DNA of 9,354 bases from Muribaculaceae bacterium (GTDB lineage Bacteria; Bacteroidota; Bacteroidia; Bacteroidales; Muribaculaceae). The translations under genes were made by a program, and so were the position numbers. Positions 1-6,357 of the stretch are shown in pieces. The notes under the pieces were generated by a model. The model was not told where the DNA came from. It did not search any database and was given only the letters and a program-made list of their open reading frames with translations. Each line of letters begins with the position of its first letter. Positions within the stretch are counted from its first letter, which is position 1. Location: positions 1-9,354 of the forward strand of contig JAEDNZ010000069.1 of the NCBI GenBank assembly GCA_016302215.1, read 5' to 3'.

Positions 1-2
1 TG

Positions 3-944
3 TTGCCTTACAACAGCGCGATGCGTATGCGCGATTTGATAGCGGATAATAGCCTATTGCTCAAAGTGATAAGCCGTTTTGGCATAGCCCTCGGCTTTGG
101 CAATAAGACGGTGGCTCAGGTATGCGATGCAAAAGGCATTGACACGCCCACGTTGCTGTGTGTAGCTAATTTTATCAGTGGTCGGCCGGCCGACATTGAC
201 ACGGTCAGCCTTACTGAGCTGATGGGTTATCTGCAGCGCGCTCACAGCTATTTTCTTGACTTTATGTTGCCTGACATACGCAGGCGACTCATCAGCGTGA
301 TAGGGTGCTCGTCGCCAGACGAGGTAGGCTTTTTGGTGCTTCGCTTTTATGATGAGTATGTGCAGGAGGTGAGAGCACACATGGAATATGAGAATGCCCG
401 GGTATTCGGATATGTCAGGCAGTTGCTTGCCGGATATCGGTCGGCAGAGTTCAGTATCGAGGTGTATGCATCGCACCACGATGCGATAGCCACGCGTCTT
501 GCTGACCTCAAAGATGTGATAATACGCTACTATCCGGGGACCACGGGAAGCGACACCCTCATGTCGGCGCTGTATGATATCATCGATGTGGAGCGAGACT
601 TGGTGAGCCACTGCGAGGTTGAGGATAAGATATTTGTGCCGGCGGTGGAGCGCCTTGAGGTGCAATGCCTCCAGAGCAGAGTGTCAGATGGCAATGACAG
701 CTGCGCCCCGGACACCGATGGCGACAAACTATCGGCGCTGAGCGAGCGCGAACGCGATATAATAAGACTGATAGCTACGGGGCTGTCAAACAAGGAAGTG
801 GCTGACGCGCTGTGTATCTCCGTGCACACCGTGACCACACACCGGCGCAACATCAGCGCCAAGCTGGACATACACTCCACGGTCGGCCTGACGCTGTTTG
901 CCGTAATACATCACATAGTCAATCTTGACGATGTGTCAATCTGA
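3..944 (+). CDS. Hemerythrin-like (RIC/YtfE-type) sensor fused to LuxR-type HTH regulator
   Basis: Transcriptional regulator, probably cytoplasmic, that may sense oxygen, NO or iron-redox stress through a diiron centre. Residues are numbered from the TTG at position 3. Residues 9-55 resemble the DUF542/ScdA N-terminal domain (RDLIADN...RFGIALGFGNKTV...CDAKGID), but the usual Cys-Cys before the Gly is replaced by Leu-Gly. Residues 75-220 form a hemerythrin-like helical bundle. H81, H126, E130, H158 or H159, H203 and E207 match the spacing of the YtfE diiron ligands, with two HxxxE motifs. Residues 245-300 are a LuxR/GerE HTH (LSERERDIIRLIATGLSNKE, then VHTVTTHRRNISAKL). The first two bases of the window are TG in frame, so an ATG beginning one base upstream would give Met-Leu-Pro-Tyr and is the likeliest start; an in-frame ATG at 21 is the alternative. 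The gene is convergent with hisS, 24 bases away. The architecture is well supported; the ligand sensed is inferred. Confidence 0.85.
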   Translation: MPYNSAMRMRDLIADNSLLLKVISRFGIALGFGNKTVAQVCDAKGIDTPTLLCVANFISGRPADIDTVSLTELMGYLQRAHSYFLDFMLPDIRRRLISVIGCSSPDEVGFLVLRFYDEYVQEVRAHMEYENARVFGYVRQLLAGYRSAEFSIEVYASHHDAIATRLADLKDVIIRYYPGTTGSDTLMSALYDIIDVERDLVSHCEVEDKIFVPAVERLEVQCLQSRVSDGNDSCAPDTDGDKLSALSERERDIIRLIATGLSNKEVADALCISVHTVTTHRRNISAKLDIHSTVGLTLFAVIHHIVNLDDVSI

Positions 945-968
945 GATGGTTAGCCCGTGAGCCGGTCA

Positions 969-2324
969 TTAGGCGAGCTTGTCGATGGCCTGAAGGGCGG
1001 TGAGCTGCTCCTGAGTGCCGCTGACCATGTCCTTGAGCGTGATGGTGCCGGCCTCAAGCTCGGTCTCGCCGATGATGGCAACAAAGGGTATGCCGGCGGC
1101 ATTGGCATAGGTCATCTGCTTTTTCATCTTGGCTTCGTCGGGATATATCTCGGCAGAGATGCCGGCTGCCCTGAATTGCTTGATTATAGCCATAGAGCGG
1201 GCAGCCTCTTGCGCGCCGAAGTTGACAAACAGCACTTTTGTGGCTGTAGCCAACTCTGCGGGGTATAGATTGAGAGCATTGAGCACATCGTAGATGCGGT
1301 CAGCACCAAATGAGATGCCCACACCGGAAACGCCCGGCAGGCCGAAGACGCCGGTGAGATTGTCGTAACGGCCACCGCCGGTGATTGACCCTATAGCCAC
1401 ATCGTTGGCTTTGACCTCGATAATGGTGCCGGTGTAGTAGTTGAGGCCACGGGCGAGCGATACATCGAGGTCAAGCGTGGCACGCAATCCGAGCTCTGCA
1501 GTGTGCGACAATACATATTGCAGCTCGTCAACGCCGAGGCGGCCTATTTCGCTTTGGCCGAGCAGCTCGCTGAGGCGCGCGAGACGCTCCTCTACAGAGC
1601 CACTGATGGTGAGGATAGGACTCAGGGCCTCGATAGCTTCGGGCGAGAGGCCTCTCTCTGCCAGCTCCTCGTTGACTTTGTCGATGCCTATTTTGTCAAT
1701 CTTATCAATGGCTACGGTGATGTCAATGAGCTTGTCGGGAGAGCCTATCAGCTCGGCGATGCCGGCAAGCACCTTGCGATTGTTGAGCTTGATGGTGATG
1801 CTGATGCCGAGCCGGGCAAAGACCTCGTCAATGAGCTGCAGCAGCTCTACTTCGTTGATGAGCGAATCCGAGCCGATGACATCGGCGTCGCATTGGTAGA
1901 ACTCGCGGTAACGCCCCTTTTGCGGCCGGTCAGCACGCCACACGGGCTGTATCTGAAACCTCTTGAACGGGAATTGCAACTCATTGCGGTGCTGAACCAC
2001 AAAGCGAGCAAAAGGCACGGTGAGGTCATAACGCAGCCCTTTTTCAGCAATTTGCGATGTGAGGTGCAGCGAGTCAGCCTCTTGCAGCAGTTTGGGGTCA
2101 GCCCCGGCAAGGAAGTCGCCGGAATTGAGGATTTTAAAAAGCAACTTGTCGCCTTCCTCGCCATACTTGCCCATCAGCGTAGAAAGATTTTCCATGGCTG
2201 GCGTCTCTATCTGCCTATATCCGAAGAGGCCGAATACAGTGCGAATAGTGTCGAAAATATAATTGCGGCGCGACATTTCTAATGTGCTGAAATCTCTCGT
2301 GCCTTTAGGTATTGACGGTTTCAT
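969..2324 (-). CDS. hisS: Histidyl-tRNA synthetase
   Basis: Cytoplasmic class II aminoacyl-tRNA synthetase that charges tRNA-His with histidine using ATP. The 451 residues are a normal length for the enzyme. The N-terminus (PSIPKGTRDFS) is typical of HisRS. Motif 1 lies around residues 35-42 (GYRQIETP). Motif 2 spans about 120-148, with the ATP-binding arginine in VWRADRPQKGRYREF. The HisRS signature is at 290-299 (LARGLNYYTG) and the second histidine motif at 316-321 (GGGRYD). Motif 3 is GVGISFGADRI at 334-344. An anticodon-binding alpha/beta domain follows from about 362 (TKVLFVNFG) to the end. Asn replaces the more common Asp in RGLDYY, a substitution I associate with Bacteroidetes HisRS rather than a defect. 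The gene is transcribed divergently from the HU pair. A promoter-like element about 80 bases upstream of the ATG implies a leader of roughly 70-75 bases. This identification is secure. Confidence 0.98.
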   Translation of the reverse strand: MKPSIPKGTRDFSTLEMSRRNYIFDTIRTVFGLFGYRQIETPAMENLSTLMGKYGEEGDKLLFKILNSGDFLAGADPKLLQEADSLHLTSQIAEKGLRYDLTVPFARFVVQHRNELQFPFKRFQIQPVWRADRPQKGRYREFYQCDADVIGSDSLINEVELLQLIDEVFARLGISITIKLNNRKVLAGIAELIGSPDKLIDITVAIDKIDKIGIDKVNEELAERGLSPEAIEALSPILTISGSVEERLARLSELLGQSEIGRLGVDELQYVLSHTAELGLRATLDLDVSLARGLNYYTGTIIEVKANDVAIGSITGGGRYDNLTGVFGLPGVSGVGISFGADRIYDVLNALNLYPAELATATKVLFVNFGAQEAARSMAIIKQFRAAGISAEIYPDEAKMKKQMTYANAAGIPFVAIIGETELEAGTITLKDMVSGTQEQLTALQAIDKLA

Positions 2325-2403
2325 ATTAAATATAGGTGTATATTTGTATTAGTGATGAATATGGCGCGTGGTAGCTTATAAAAACCGACGTGCAACGCAA
2401 GTG

Positions 2404-2411
2404 CGAAGTTA
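2404..2411 (-). promoter_or_regulatory. Candidate hisS promoter -7 element
   Basis: Read on the minus strand this is TAACTTCG within GCGTAACTTCGC, one mismatch from the Bacteroidetes -7 consensus TAnnTTTG and preceded by the same G seen at the other promoters here. No clear -33 TTTG lies at the usual 19-21 base spacing. Initiation just downstream would leave a leader of about 70-75 bases before the hisS ATG at 2324. Confidence 0.4.
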
Positions 2412-2475
2412 CGCAATTTTTGTCAATCATAAAAACTTAGTGAGGGCAAAAGTGATAATTGCAGGAAAAAATGAG

Positions 2476-2483
2476 TAACTTTG
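2476..2483 (+). promoter_or_regulatory. Candidate promoter -7 element for the HU/HU-LysM pair
   Basis: TAACTTTG is a full match to the Bacteroidetes -7 element TAnnTTTG, in the context GAGTAACTTTGC. It lies 19 bases before the ATG at 2503, giving a very short leader. No convincing -33 box is visible. Together with the element at 2404-2411 it makes the 178-base gap 2325-2502 a divergent promoter region. Confidence 0.5.
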
Positions 2484-2502
2484 CAGCCACACAACGCTTG
2501 AC

Positions 2503-2781
2503 ATGGAAAATAAGACCTTCATAAATAATCTGAGCCGCGCCATGGGGCGAAGCAGCCATGATGTGACGCTGCTCATCGATGCCCTGGCAATTGTAATCGG
2601 CGATAACTGTGCCGAACTTGATGCCGTGGCGCTCCCGGGCTTCGGCACCTTTGAGGCCTCAAAGACTGATGAACACATTAGCACAGACACCGCAACAGGC
2701 CGTAAGATGCTGATGCCACCGCATGTGAGCATCTCTTTTAAGGCCGGGTCGCGACTAAAAAAGATGATGGCTCATGAATAA
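2503..2781 (+). CDS. HU/IHF-like DNA-binding protein with a divergent arm
   Basis: A 92-residue member of the HU/IHF fold family, which bind and bend DNA as dimers in the nucleoid. Residues 4-45 give the helical dimerisation half (FINNLSRAMGRSSHDVTLLI), followed by the family turn PGFGTFEA at 45-52. The C-terminal part (VSISFKAGSRLKKMM, 75-89) matches the usual FKPGKALK end. The arm between them (about 51-74) is present but unusual. The Asn-Pro-x-Thr-Gly tip, whose proline intercalates into DNA in classical HU, reads Thr-Asp-Thr-Ala-Thr-Gly here, and the arm carries acidic residues (D56, E57, D62). DNA binding may therefore be weak or different. The gene overlaps the next by 8 bases (ATG at 2774 inside its end), so translation is probably coupled and the two proteins may be partners. 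Confidence 0.88.
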   Translation: MENKTFINNLSRAMGRSSHDVTLLIDALAIVIGDNCAELDAVALPGFGTFEASKTDEHISTDTATGRKMLMPPHVSISFKAGSRLKKMMAHE

Positions 2782-3766
2782 TACGATAGCATTGCCTCAT
2801 ATCATCAGTGGCCTGGCAAAAACAGCCGGCACCGATGAGGCTACGGCCACAGCTTTTGTCAGTGAGTTTGTGACGCTAATAGAGACAGCGCTTGCCAAAG
2901 GCGAGAAGGTCACAATCAAGCAGATAGGCACCTTTGAGCCTACCGAGCCTATTACCTTTGAGGCTTCGGCTGAGCTTGCTGCGCGTGTTAATGCCGCATT
3001 TGCCATTTTTGAGCCGGTGGAGCTACCTGACGATTATAGCGATGAGGTGGAGCCGCTACCTACTGAGAAGGCAGGCGAGACAGAGCCTGACGATGAGCCG
3101 GCAGCAGAGGAGACCCTGGCGAACTTGGCTGAAGACACTGCCGAAGCAGCTCCTGCGGCAGATGTGTCAGCCGATACCGATGCCCAGGCGGAGATCGAAA
3201 GCACAGCCGAGGATAATACTGAAATAGCTGTTGAGGCTGATGATGCTCCCGAGGCAGAGGCGGAATACAGCGCCACCGAGCCGGAAAGAAAGCGGCGATG
3301 GTCATGGCTGTGGTGTGTGCTGACTCTCGCCATAGGGTTTGCAGCCGGATATTATGTGGGCAATATGTCAAGCCACGATGGTATCGTGGGTAAGGTCGAT
3401 GAGAGCGCCGCAGTGCCGGCCGATACGGCAAGCGTGATGTCGCAACCCAAGGATAGCATCACCAACACCAACACCAACACCATCGCCACAACGATATCCA
3501 AGCCGAAGCCGGCGGCTGAGCGATATGACACTATCACAAAGTCGCGCTTCTTGACCACGATGTCACGCAAGTATTACGGCCGCATGGAGTATTGGGTATA
3601 TATCTATCTGGAGAATGCTGACCACCTCGGTCATCCCGACCGTATAGCGCCCGGCACGCGCGTGAAAATCCCGCCGATAGAGAAGTATGCCACGGCAGTG
3701 ACCGATTCGGCCAACCTTGCTAATGCACAATCGAGAGCTATCGAGATATACTCACGCTATCAGTGA
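2774..3766 (+). CDS. Membrane protein: armless HU-like domain, acidic linker, TM helix, LysM-like domain
   Basis: A 330-residue single-pass membrane protein. Residues 1-80 follow the HU fold: a helical half (LPHIISGLAKTAGTDEATAT), the GTFEP turn at 52-56, and ITFEASAELAARVN at 60-73, which aligns with the C-terminal FKPGKALKDAVN part of HU. Only a few residues separate the last two, so the DNA-binding beta-arm is missing. Residues 81-170 are rich in Asp, Glu, Ala and Pro and look disordered. A basic cluster ERKRR (171-175) precedes one hydrophobic helix (176-196), which by the positive-inside rule puts the HU part in the cytoplasm and the rest outside. A Ser/Thr/Asn/Pro-rich spacer leads to a LysM-like domain at about 249-301 (YDTITKSRFLTTMSRKYYGR...YWVYIYLENAD...PDRIAPGTRVKIPP), a fold that usually binds peptidoglycan. 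The order suggests a connection between nucleoid and wall. The domains are well supported; the role is inference. Confidence 0.85.
   Translation: MNNTIALPHIISGLAKTAGTDEATATAFVSEFVTLIETALAKGEKVTIKQIGTFEPTEPITFEASAELAARVNAAFAIFEPVELPDDYSDEVEPLPTEKAGETEPDDEPAAEETLANLAEDTAEAAPAADVSADTDAQAEIESTAEDNTEIAVEADDAPEAEAEYSATEPERKRRWSWLWCVLTLAIGFAAGYYVGNMSSHDGIVGKVDESAAVPADTASVMSQPKDSITNTNTNTIATTISKPKPAAERYDTITKSRFLTTMSRKYYGRMEYWVYIYLENADHLGHPDRIAPGTRVKIPPIEKYATAVTDSANLANAQSRAIEIYSRYQ
3461..3482 (+). repeat. Short tandem repeat of ACCAAC inside the HU-LysM gene
   Basis: The 6-base unit ACCAAC occurs three times with a partial fourth copy, encoding alternating Asn-Thr (residues 231-236) in the spacer between the membrane helix and the LysM-like domain. 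Because the unit is six bases, slippage would change spacer length without breaking the frame. Confidence 0.8.
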
Positions 3767-3774
3767 CCTCGGTT

Positions 3775-3787
3775 ATGCCGCCGGCAT
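3775..3787. terminator. Small hairpin between convergent HU-LysM and permease genes
   Basis: ATGCC-GCC-GGCAT is a perfect 5-bp stem with a 3-base loop. It sits in the 32-base gap between two convergent genes, where a bidirectional terminator would be expected. No T-tract follows on either strand, so it does not look like a classical intrinsic terminator, and it may be only a chance palindrome. Confidence 0.25.
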
Positions 3788-3798
3788 CATCACGCCAC

Positions 3799-4767
3799 TC
3801 AGATGACGGCATTGAATATATAGCCCGAGATAATCATAAAGGCAGCTATTGTAGCAAAGAAAATTGCTATCAATCGCCATGTCATCACCTTTTTGAGCAT
3901 CGCTGCCTCGGGTATTGACAGCCCCACCGTGGCCATCATAAATGCAATGGCTGTGCCCAACGGAATGCCTTTTGCCACGAATACCTCGATTATGGGCACT
4001 ATGGCTGCTGCGTTGGAATATAATGGCACGGCGCATAGCACGCTCAGTGGCACCGCAAATACATTGTCATGCGCTAAATGCTCTTCAAAGAAGCCGTCGG
4101 GCACAAAACCATGCATTGCAGCTCCTATGCCGATGCCTATCACTACATAGAGAATCACACCTTTTACTATGCTCCACGCTCCCGCTACTATTGATGGCAG
4201 ACGATGTATAAAGGGACTGCCGGCAGCGCCGTCTATGACGGGCTGCGAGGCCGACTGTCGCTGAATATCACTCACCCAGTCGGTGAGGTATGGGTCAAGA
4301 CGCATCTTGCCAAGCACGAAACCACCGACCATGCCCAAGACGATGCCGGTCACTACATATATGATAGTGACCTTGACACCAAAAGCGCCCAAAAACATAG
4401 CCACGGCAACCTCGTTGACCAGCGGCGACGTGATTAGAAAAGAAAATGTCACCCCCAAAGGTATGCCGCCCTTGACAAAACCGATAAATAAAGGCACCGA
4501 TGAGCATGAGCAAAAGGGCGTGATGCCTCCGAACAGCGAGGCCAACAGATATTGACAGCCATATAGCCTATGATTTGTCAGATAATTGCGCAGACGCTCT
4601 ATAGGGAAGTAGGTGTTGATAATGCCCATTACCACACTGATGGTGAAAAGCAAAATCAATATTTTTATTGTGTCATAGACAAAGAAATTAAGGGCAGCAC
4701 CTATGTGAGTGTCGGCATCAAGTCCGATCAATTGATATACAGCCCAATCGGCAACGCTCTGTATCAT
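3799..4767 (-). CDS. ArsP/DUF318-family permease
   Basis: A 322-residue inner-membrane permease of the ArsP_1/DUF318 family, whose characterised members (ArsP) export trivalent organoarsenicals. The protein is strongly hydrophobic, with about eight likely membrane helices. The family signature TPFCSCSSVPLF at 83-94 contains C86 and C88, followed by GGIPLGVTFSFLITSPLVNE. A related block recurs in the second half (CAVPLYSNAAAIVPIIEVF at 245-263, then GIPLGTAIAFMMATVGLSIPEA), indicating an internally duplicated permease. A hydrophilic loop at about 155-190 separates the halves. Further cysteines are C71 and C245. It is the last gene of the ars-type cluster, 41 bases after the thioredoxin-like gene and probably cotranscribed with it. 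Related DUF318 proteins exist whose substrates are unknown, so organoarsenical export rests on the neighbours. I am confident of the family and moderately confident of the substrate class. Confidence 0.85.
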   Translation of the reverse strand: MIQSVADWAVYQLIGLDADTHIGAALNFFVYDTIKILILLFTISVVMGIINTYFPIERLRNYLTNHRLYGCQYLLASLFGGITPFCSCSSVPLFIGFVKGGIPLGVTFSFLITSPLVNEVAVAMFLGAFGVKVTIIYVVTGIVLGMVGGFVLGKMRLDPYLTDWVSDIQRQSASQPVIDGAAGSPFIHRLPSIVAGAWSIVKGVILYVVIGIGIGAAMHGFVPDGFFEEHLAHDNVFAVPLSVLCAVPLYSNAAAIVPIIEVFVAKGIPLGTAIAFMMATVGLSIPEAAMLKKVMTWRLIAIFFATIAAFMIISGYIFNAVI

Positions 4768-4808
4768 AATCGCGGCAGTAAATGGAGGGAAAGGGTGGTG
4801 AGCGGAGG

Positions 4809-5165
4809 CTATTCGATGCCTAAGAGGCGGCGCAATTGAGCGTCAGAGGGCACAGCGCCTTTTGAGACCACGTTGCCGTCAACGACGATAGCCGGTGTGC
4901 TTAAGATATTGTACGTCATTATTTCAGCAATGTCATCGACCTTGACGATAGTCGCGTCAAGACCGGCCTCTGCCGTCACGCGCTTTACGGCATCGTAGCA
5001 AGCGCGGCATTTGGCGCACCCCGGGCCCAAGATTTTTATCTCCTTGATATCGGCCGATGATGGAGTGTAAGCCATCTTGATATTCTGAGCCGAGATATCT
5101 CGTTTGCCAAACAATGAAGCCCAAAAGCCTTTACGTCCGGCCGTGTCGGTAGTATTCTTATCCAT
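4809..5165 (-). CDS. Small cytoplasmic thioredoxin-like protein (CAKC) of the ars-type cluster
   Basis: A 118-residue protein. Residues 40-118 match the short thioredoxin-fold family often labelled redox-active disulfide protein: IKEIKILGPGCAKC, with the active-site pair C50-A-K-C53, an extra C56, and the cis-Pro loop STPAIVVDG with P91. There is no signal peptide, so it should act in the cytoplasm, reducing or relaying thiols. About 40 residues precede the fold (RKGFWASLFGKRD is amphipathic); such proteins are usually only about 75-80 residues, so this extension is unusual. I saw no evidence for a later start: the next Met is M31, and the ATG used lies only 8 bases after the arsG stop, as expected in an operon. 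It may supply reducing power to ArsG, as thioredoxin does to DsbD-type proteins, or stand in for ArsE of the ArsEFG system; both ideas are inference. Confidence 0.85.
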   Translation of the reverse strand: MDKNTTDTAGRKGFWASLFGKRDISAQNIKMAYTPSSADIKEIKILGPGCAKCRACYDAVKRVTAEAGLDATIVKVDDIAEIMTYNILSTPAIVVDGNVVSKGAVPSDAQLRRLLGIE

Positions 5166-5173
5166 ATCTTATA

Positions 5174-5881
5174 TTATATATAAATGTTGATTAAATAGTA
5201 TATACCTATGCTTATGAAAATAACAGCCACCATGCGATTGAACCATTTGCTGAAAAGCTGCATTTTGCGGTAAAACGAGGCGATATTTGCCACACTGTAT
5301 GCCAAGATCCATGACGCCACCACTACCGGGAGGCCGGTGGCGATAGCATATACAGCCGGGAGAATATACCCATCAGGCTCAGAGGCCGCCATCGGTATCA
5401 GCATACCAAAATACAGCATTGCCGCGGTGGGGCAAAACGCCAAGGCAAAGACTACGCCGAGAGCGAGACTGTCCCGGCGGCCGGCAAAGCGCTCTGCATC
5501 AACAGATACCCCCATACCCCATCGCCTCAGTGGCAGCTTATGCCCTATGAGCATAATGACGCCCACTAATATCAGCACGGGAGGCAGCAACATCTCGCCG
5601 TACTTACACACAGCGGCCTGCAGCTCAAAAGTATCTACTCCATAGCGCAGCATCACTATCAATGTCACTCCCAAGATAGTATAGGCCAAGACCCTACCTG
5701 CGGTATATAGCACCCCCAGGATAAATGTCTGCTTAATGTGTCCGAGGTCTTTGCTGATGTATCCGATGGCCGAGATATTTGTGGCTAAAGGGCAGGGACT
5801 CACCGCAGTGAGCAGGCCCAACAAAAAGGCGACTACGATGGGCGTGTCACTATTGTCAAGCAGTGATTGCAGCAATTCCAT
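5174..5881 (-). CDS. arsG: ArsG-like (CcdA/DsbD-fold) aromatic arsenical efflux permease
   Basis: A 235-residue inner-membrane protein with about six hydrophobic segments and the CcdA/DsbD transmembrane fold. The first signature is TAVSPCPLATNISAIGYI with C30 between two prolines; the second is ALAFCPTAAMLYFG with C150 before a proline. In DsbD and CcdA this cysteine pair passes electrons across the membrane. The SPCPLATNI variant is what I recognise from the ArsG family, described in the Shewanella ArsEFG system as exporting trivalent aminoaromatic arsenicals. It starts 5 bases after the arsF stop and is followed 8 bases later by the thioredoxin-like gene, so it sits between two thioredoxin-fold proteins. 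A thiol electron path from cytoplasmic thioredoxin through ArsG to periplasmic ArsF is therefore an alternative or additional role. A cytochrome c maturation role is unlikely, since no cytochrome genes are nearby. Confidence 0.8.
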   Translation of the reverse strand: MELLQSLLDNSDTPIVVAFLLGLLTAVSPCPLATNISAIGYISKDLGHIKQTFILGVLYTAGRVLAYTILGVTLIVMLRYGVDTFELQAAVCKYGEMLLPPVLILVGVIMLIGHKLPLRRWGMGVSVDAERFAGRRDSLALGVVFALAFCPTAAMLYFGMLIPMAASEPDGYILPAVYAIATGLPVVVASWILAYSVANIASFYRKMQLFSKWFNRMVAVIFISIGIYYLINIYI

Positions 5882-5886
5882 ATCTA

Positions 5887-6294
5887 TTATTTAAGAGCTT
5901 CGTTGATAGCCTCTTTTAGCTCTTGCCGGAAGACATCGCTATGCGCGCGTGCCGTCTTGAAAGCCTCTTGGGTGAGATTATTGACAGTGGTATCACCATT
6001 TTTGACACGATTGACAAATAGCGAAGACCATGTGACACGATACTTCTTAGCTTCGCGCTCGCCATCGGCTGTGGAAATGTCAATGATGCGAAACTTTACC
6101 TTGCCTGACTTTTTGTGTTTGGCAAAATCAGAGTCGATAACCATGCGCGTGTTCTTCTCAATAGCGATGCACGTGGGGCAACGCTGCTTGCCATGGAAGT
6201 AAATGACCTCCACATAATCCTTATCGAGCTGCTTCGCAAAAGCCATCGGTGCCATCACACACACCATTAGCAGAACTAATATTACCTTATTCAT
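5887..6294 (-). CDS. arsF: ArsF-like exported thioredoxin-fold protein
   Basis: A 135-residue protein with an N-terminal signal peptide (MNKVILVLLMVCVMAPMAFA, likely cut after residue 20), so it acts outside the inner membrane. The mature part has a thioredoxin-like fold with VIYFHGKQRCPTC; the CxxC is C39-P-T-C42. The position usually held by cis-Pro reads TWSSLFVN, so the proline is absent, as I recall for the ArsF family. ArsF is named for its part, with ArsE, in nitroreduction of aromatic arsenicals. The frame is open to an ATG at 6330, but that codon lies inside the promoter -7 element at 6328-6335. The ATG at 6294 begins exactly at the signal peptide and is preferred; 6306 is possible. 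The gene ends 5 bases before arsG. The family call is good; catalytic nitroreduction by this protein alone is doubtful. Confidence 0.8.
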   Translation of the reverse strand: MNKVILVLLMVCVMAPMAFAKQLDKDYVEVIYFHGKQRCPTCIAIEKNTRMVIDSDFAKHKKSGKVKFRIIDISTADGEREAKKYRVTWSSLFVNRVKNGDTTVNNLTQEAFKTARAHSDVFRQELKEAINEALK

Positions 6295-6327
6295 ATTCCG
6301 TAACATATAATGATTGTTTGTATTTCG

Positions 6328-6335
6328 CAAAACTA
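6328..6335 (-). promoter_or_regulatory. Candidate arsF promoter -7 element
   Basis: On the minus strand this reads TAGTTTTG in the context TTCGTAGTTTTGCG, a full match to TAnnTTTG. It places transcription start near 6320, about 25 bases before the arsF ATG at 6294, and rules out the longer start at 6330. It suggests that arsF and the genes after it can be transcribed separately from arsR. Confidence 0.55.
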
Positions 6336-6357
6336 CGAACGATTTTTATAAAAAATT

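Noticed and set aside
54..665. 203-codon open frame on the minus strand
   Set aside because: It is antisense to the hemerythrin-LuxR gene, whose diiron ligands and HTH are intact. The reverse translation shows no domain or promoter.
945..968. Terminator between the convergent LuxR-type gene and hisS
   Set aside because: The 24-base gap shows no convincing stem-loop or T-tract on either strand.
1441..1899. 152-codon Ser/Arg-rich open frame on the plus strand
   Set aside because: It is another antisense frame within hisS. Its low-complexity Ser/Arg composition is typical of an out-of-frame reading.
1503..2282. 259-codon open frame on the plus strand
   Set aside because: It lies wholly antisense to hisS, whose protein is fully conserved. 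The translation has no recognisable domain and the frame is a codon-bias shadow.
5174..5881. CcdA/DsbD protein for cytochrome c maturation
   Set aside because: The fold is the same, but the SPCPLATN signature and the neighbouring arsR, arsF and ArsP-like genes favour ArsG. No cytochrome genes are present.
6295..6330. Longer N-terminus for arsF starting at 6330
   Set aside because: That ATG falls inside the TAGTTTTG promoter element and would place extra residues before a well-formed signal peptide.
6322..6341. Calling a firm second ArsR operator as a feature
   Set aside because: The resemblance to the arsR palindrome is shared in part by the tetR promoter, so it cannot be separated from the general promoter consensus without data. 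It is kept only as a finding.
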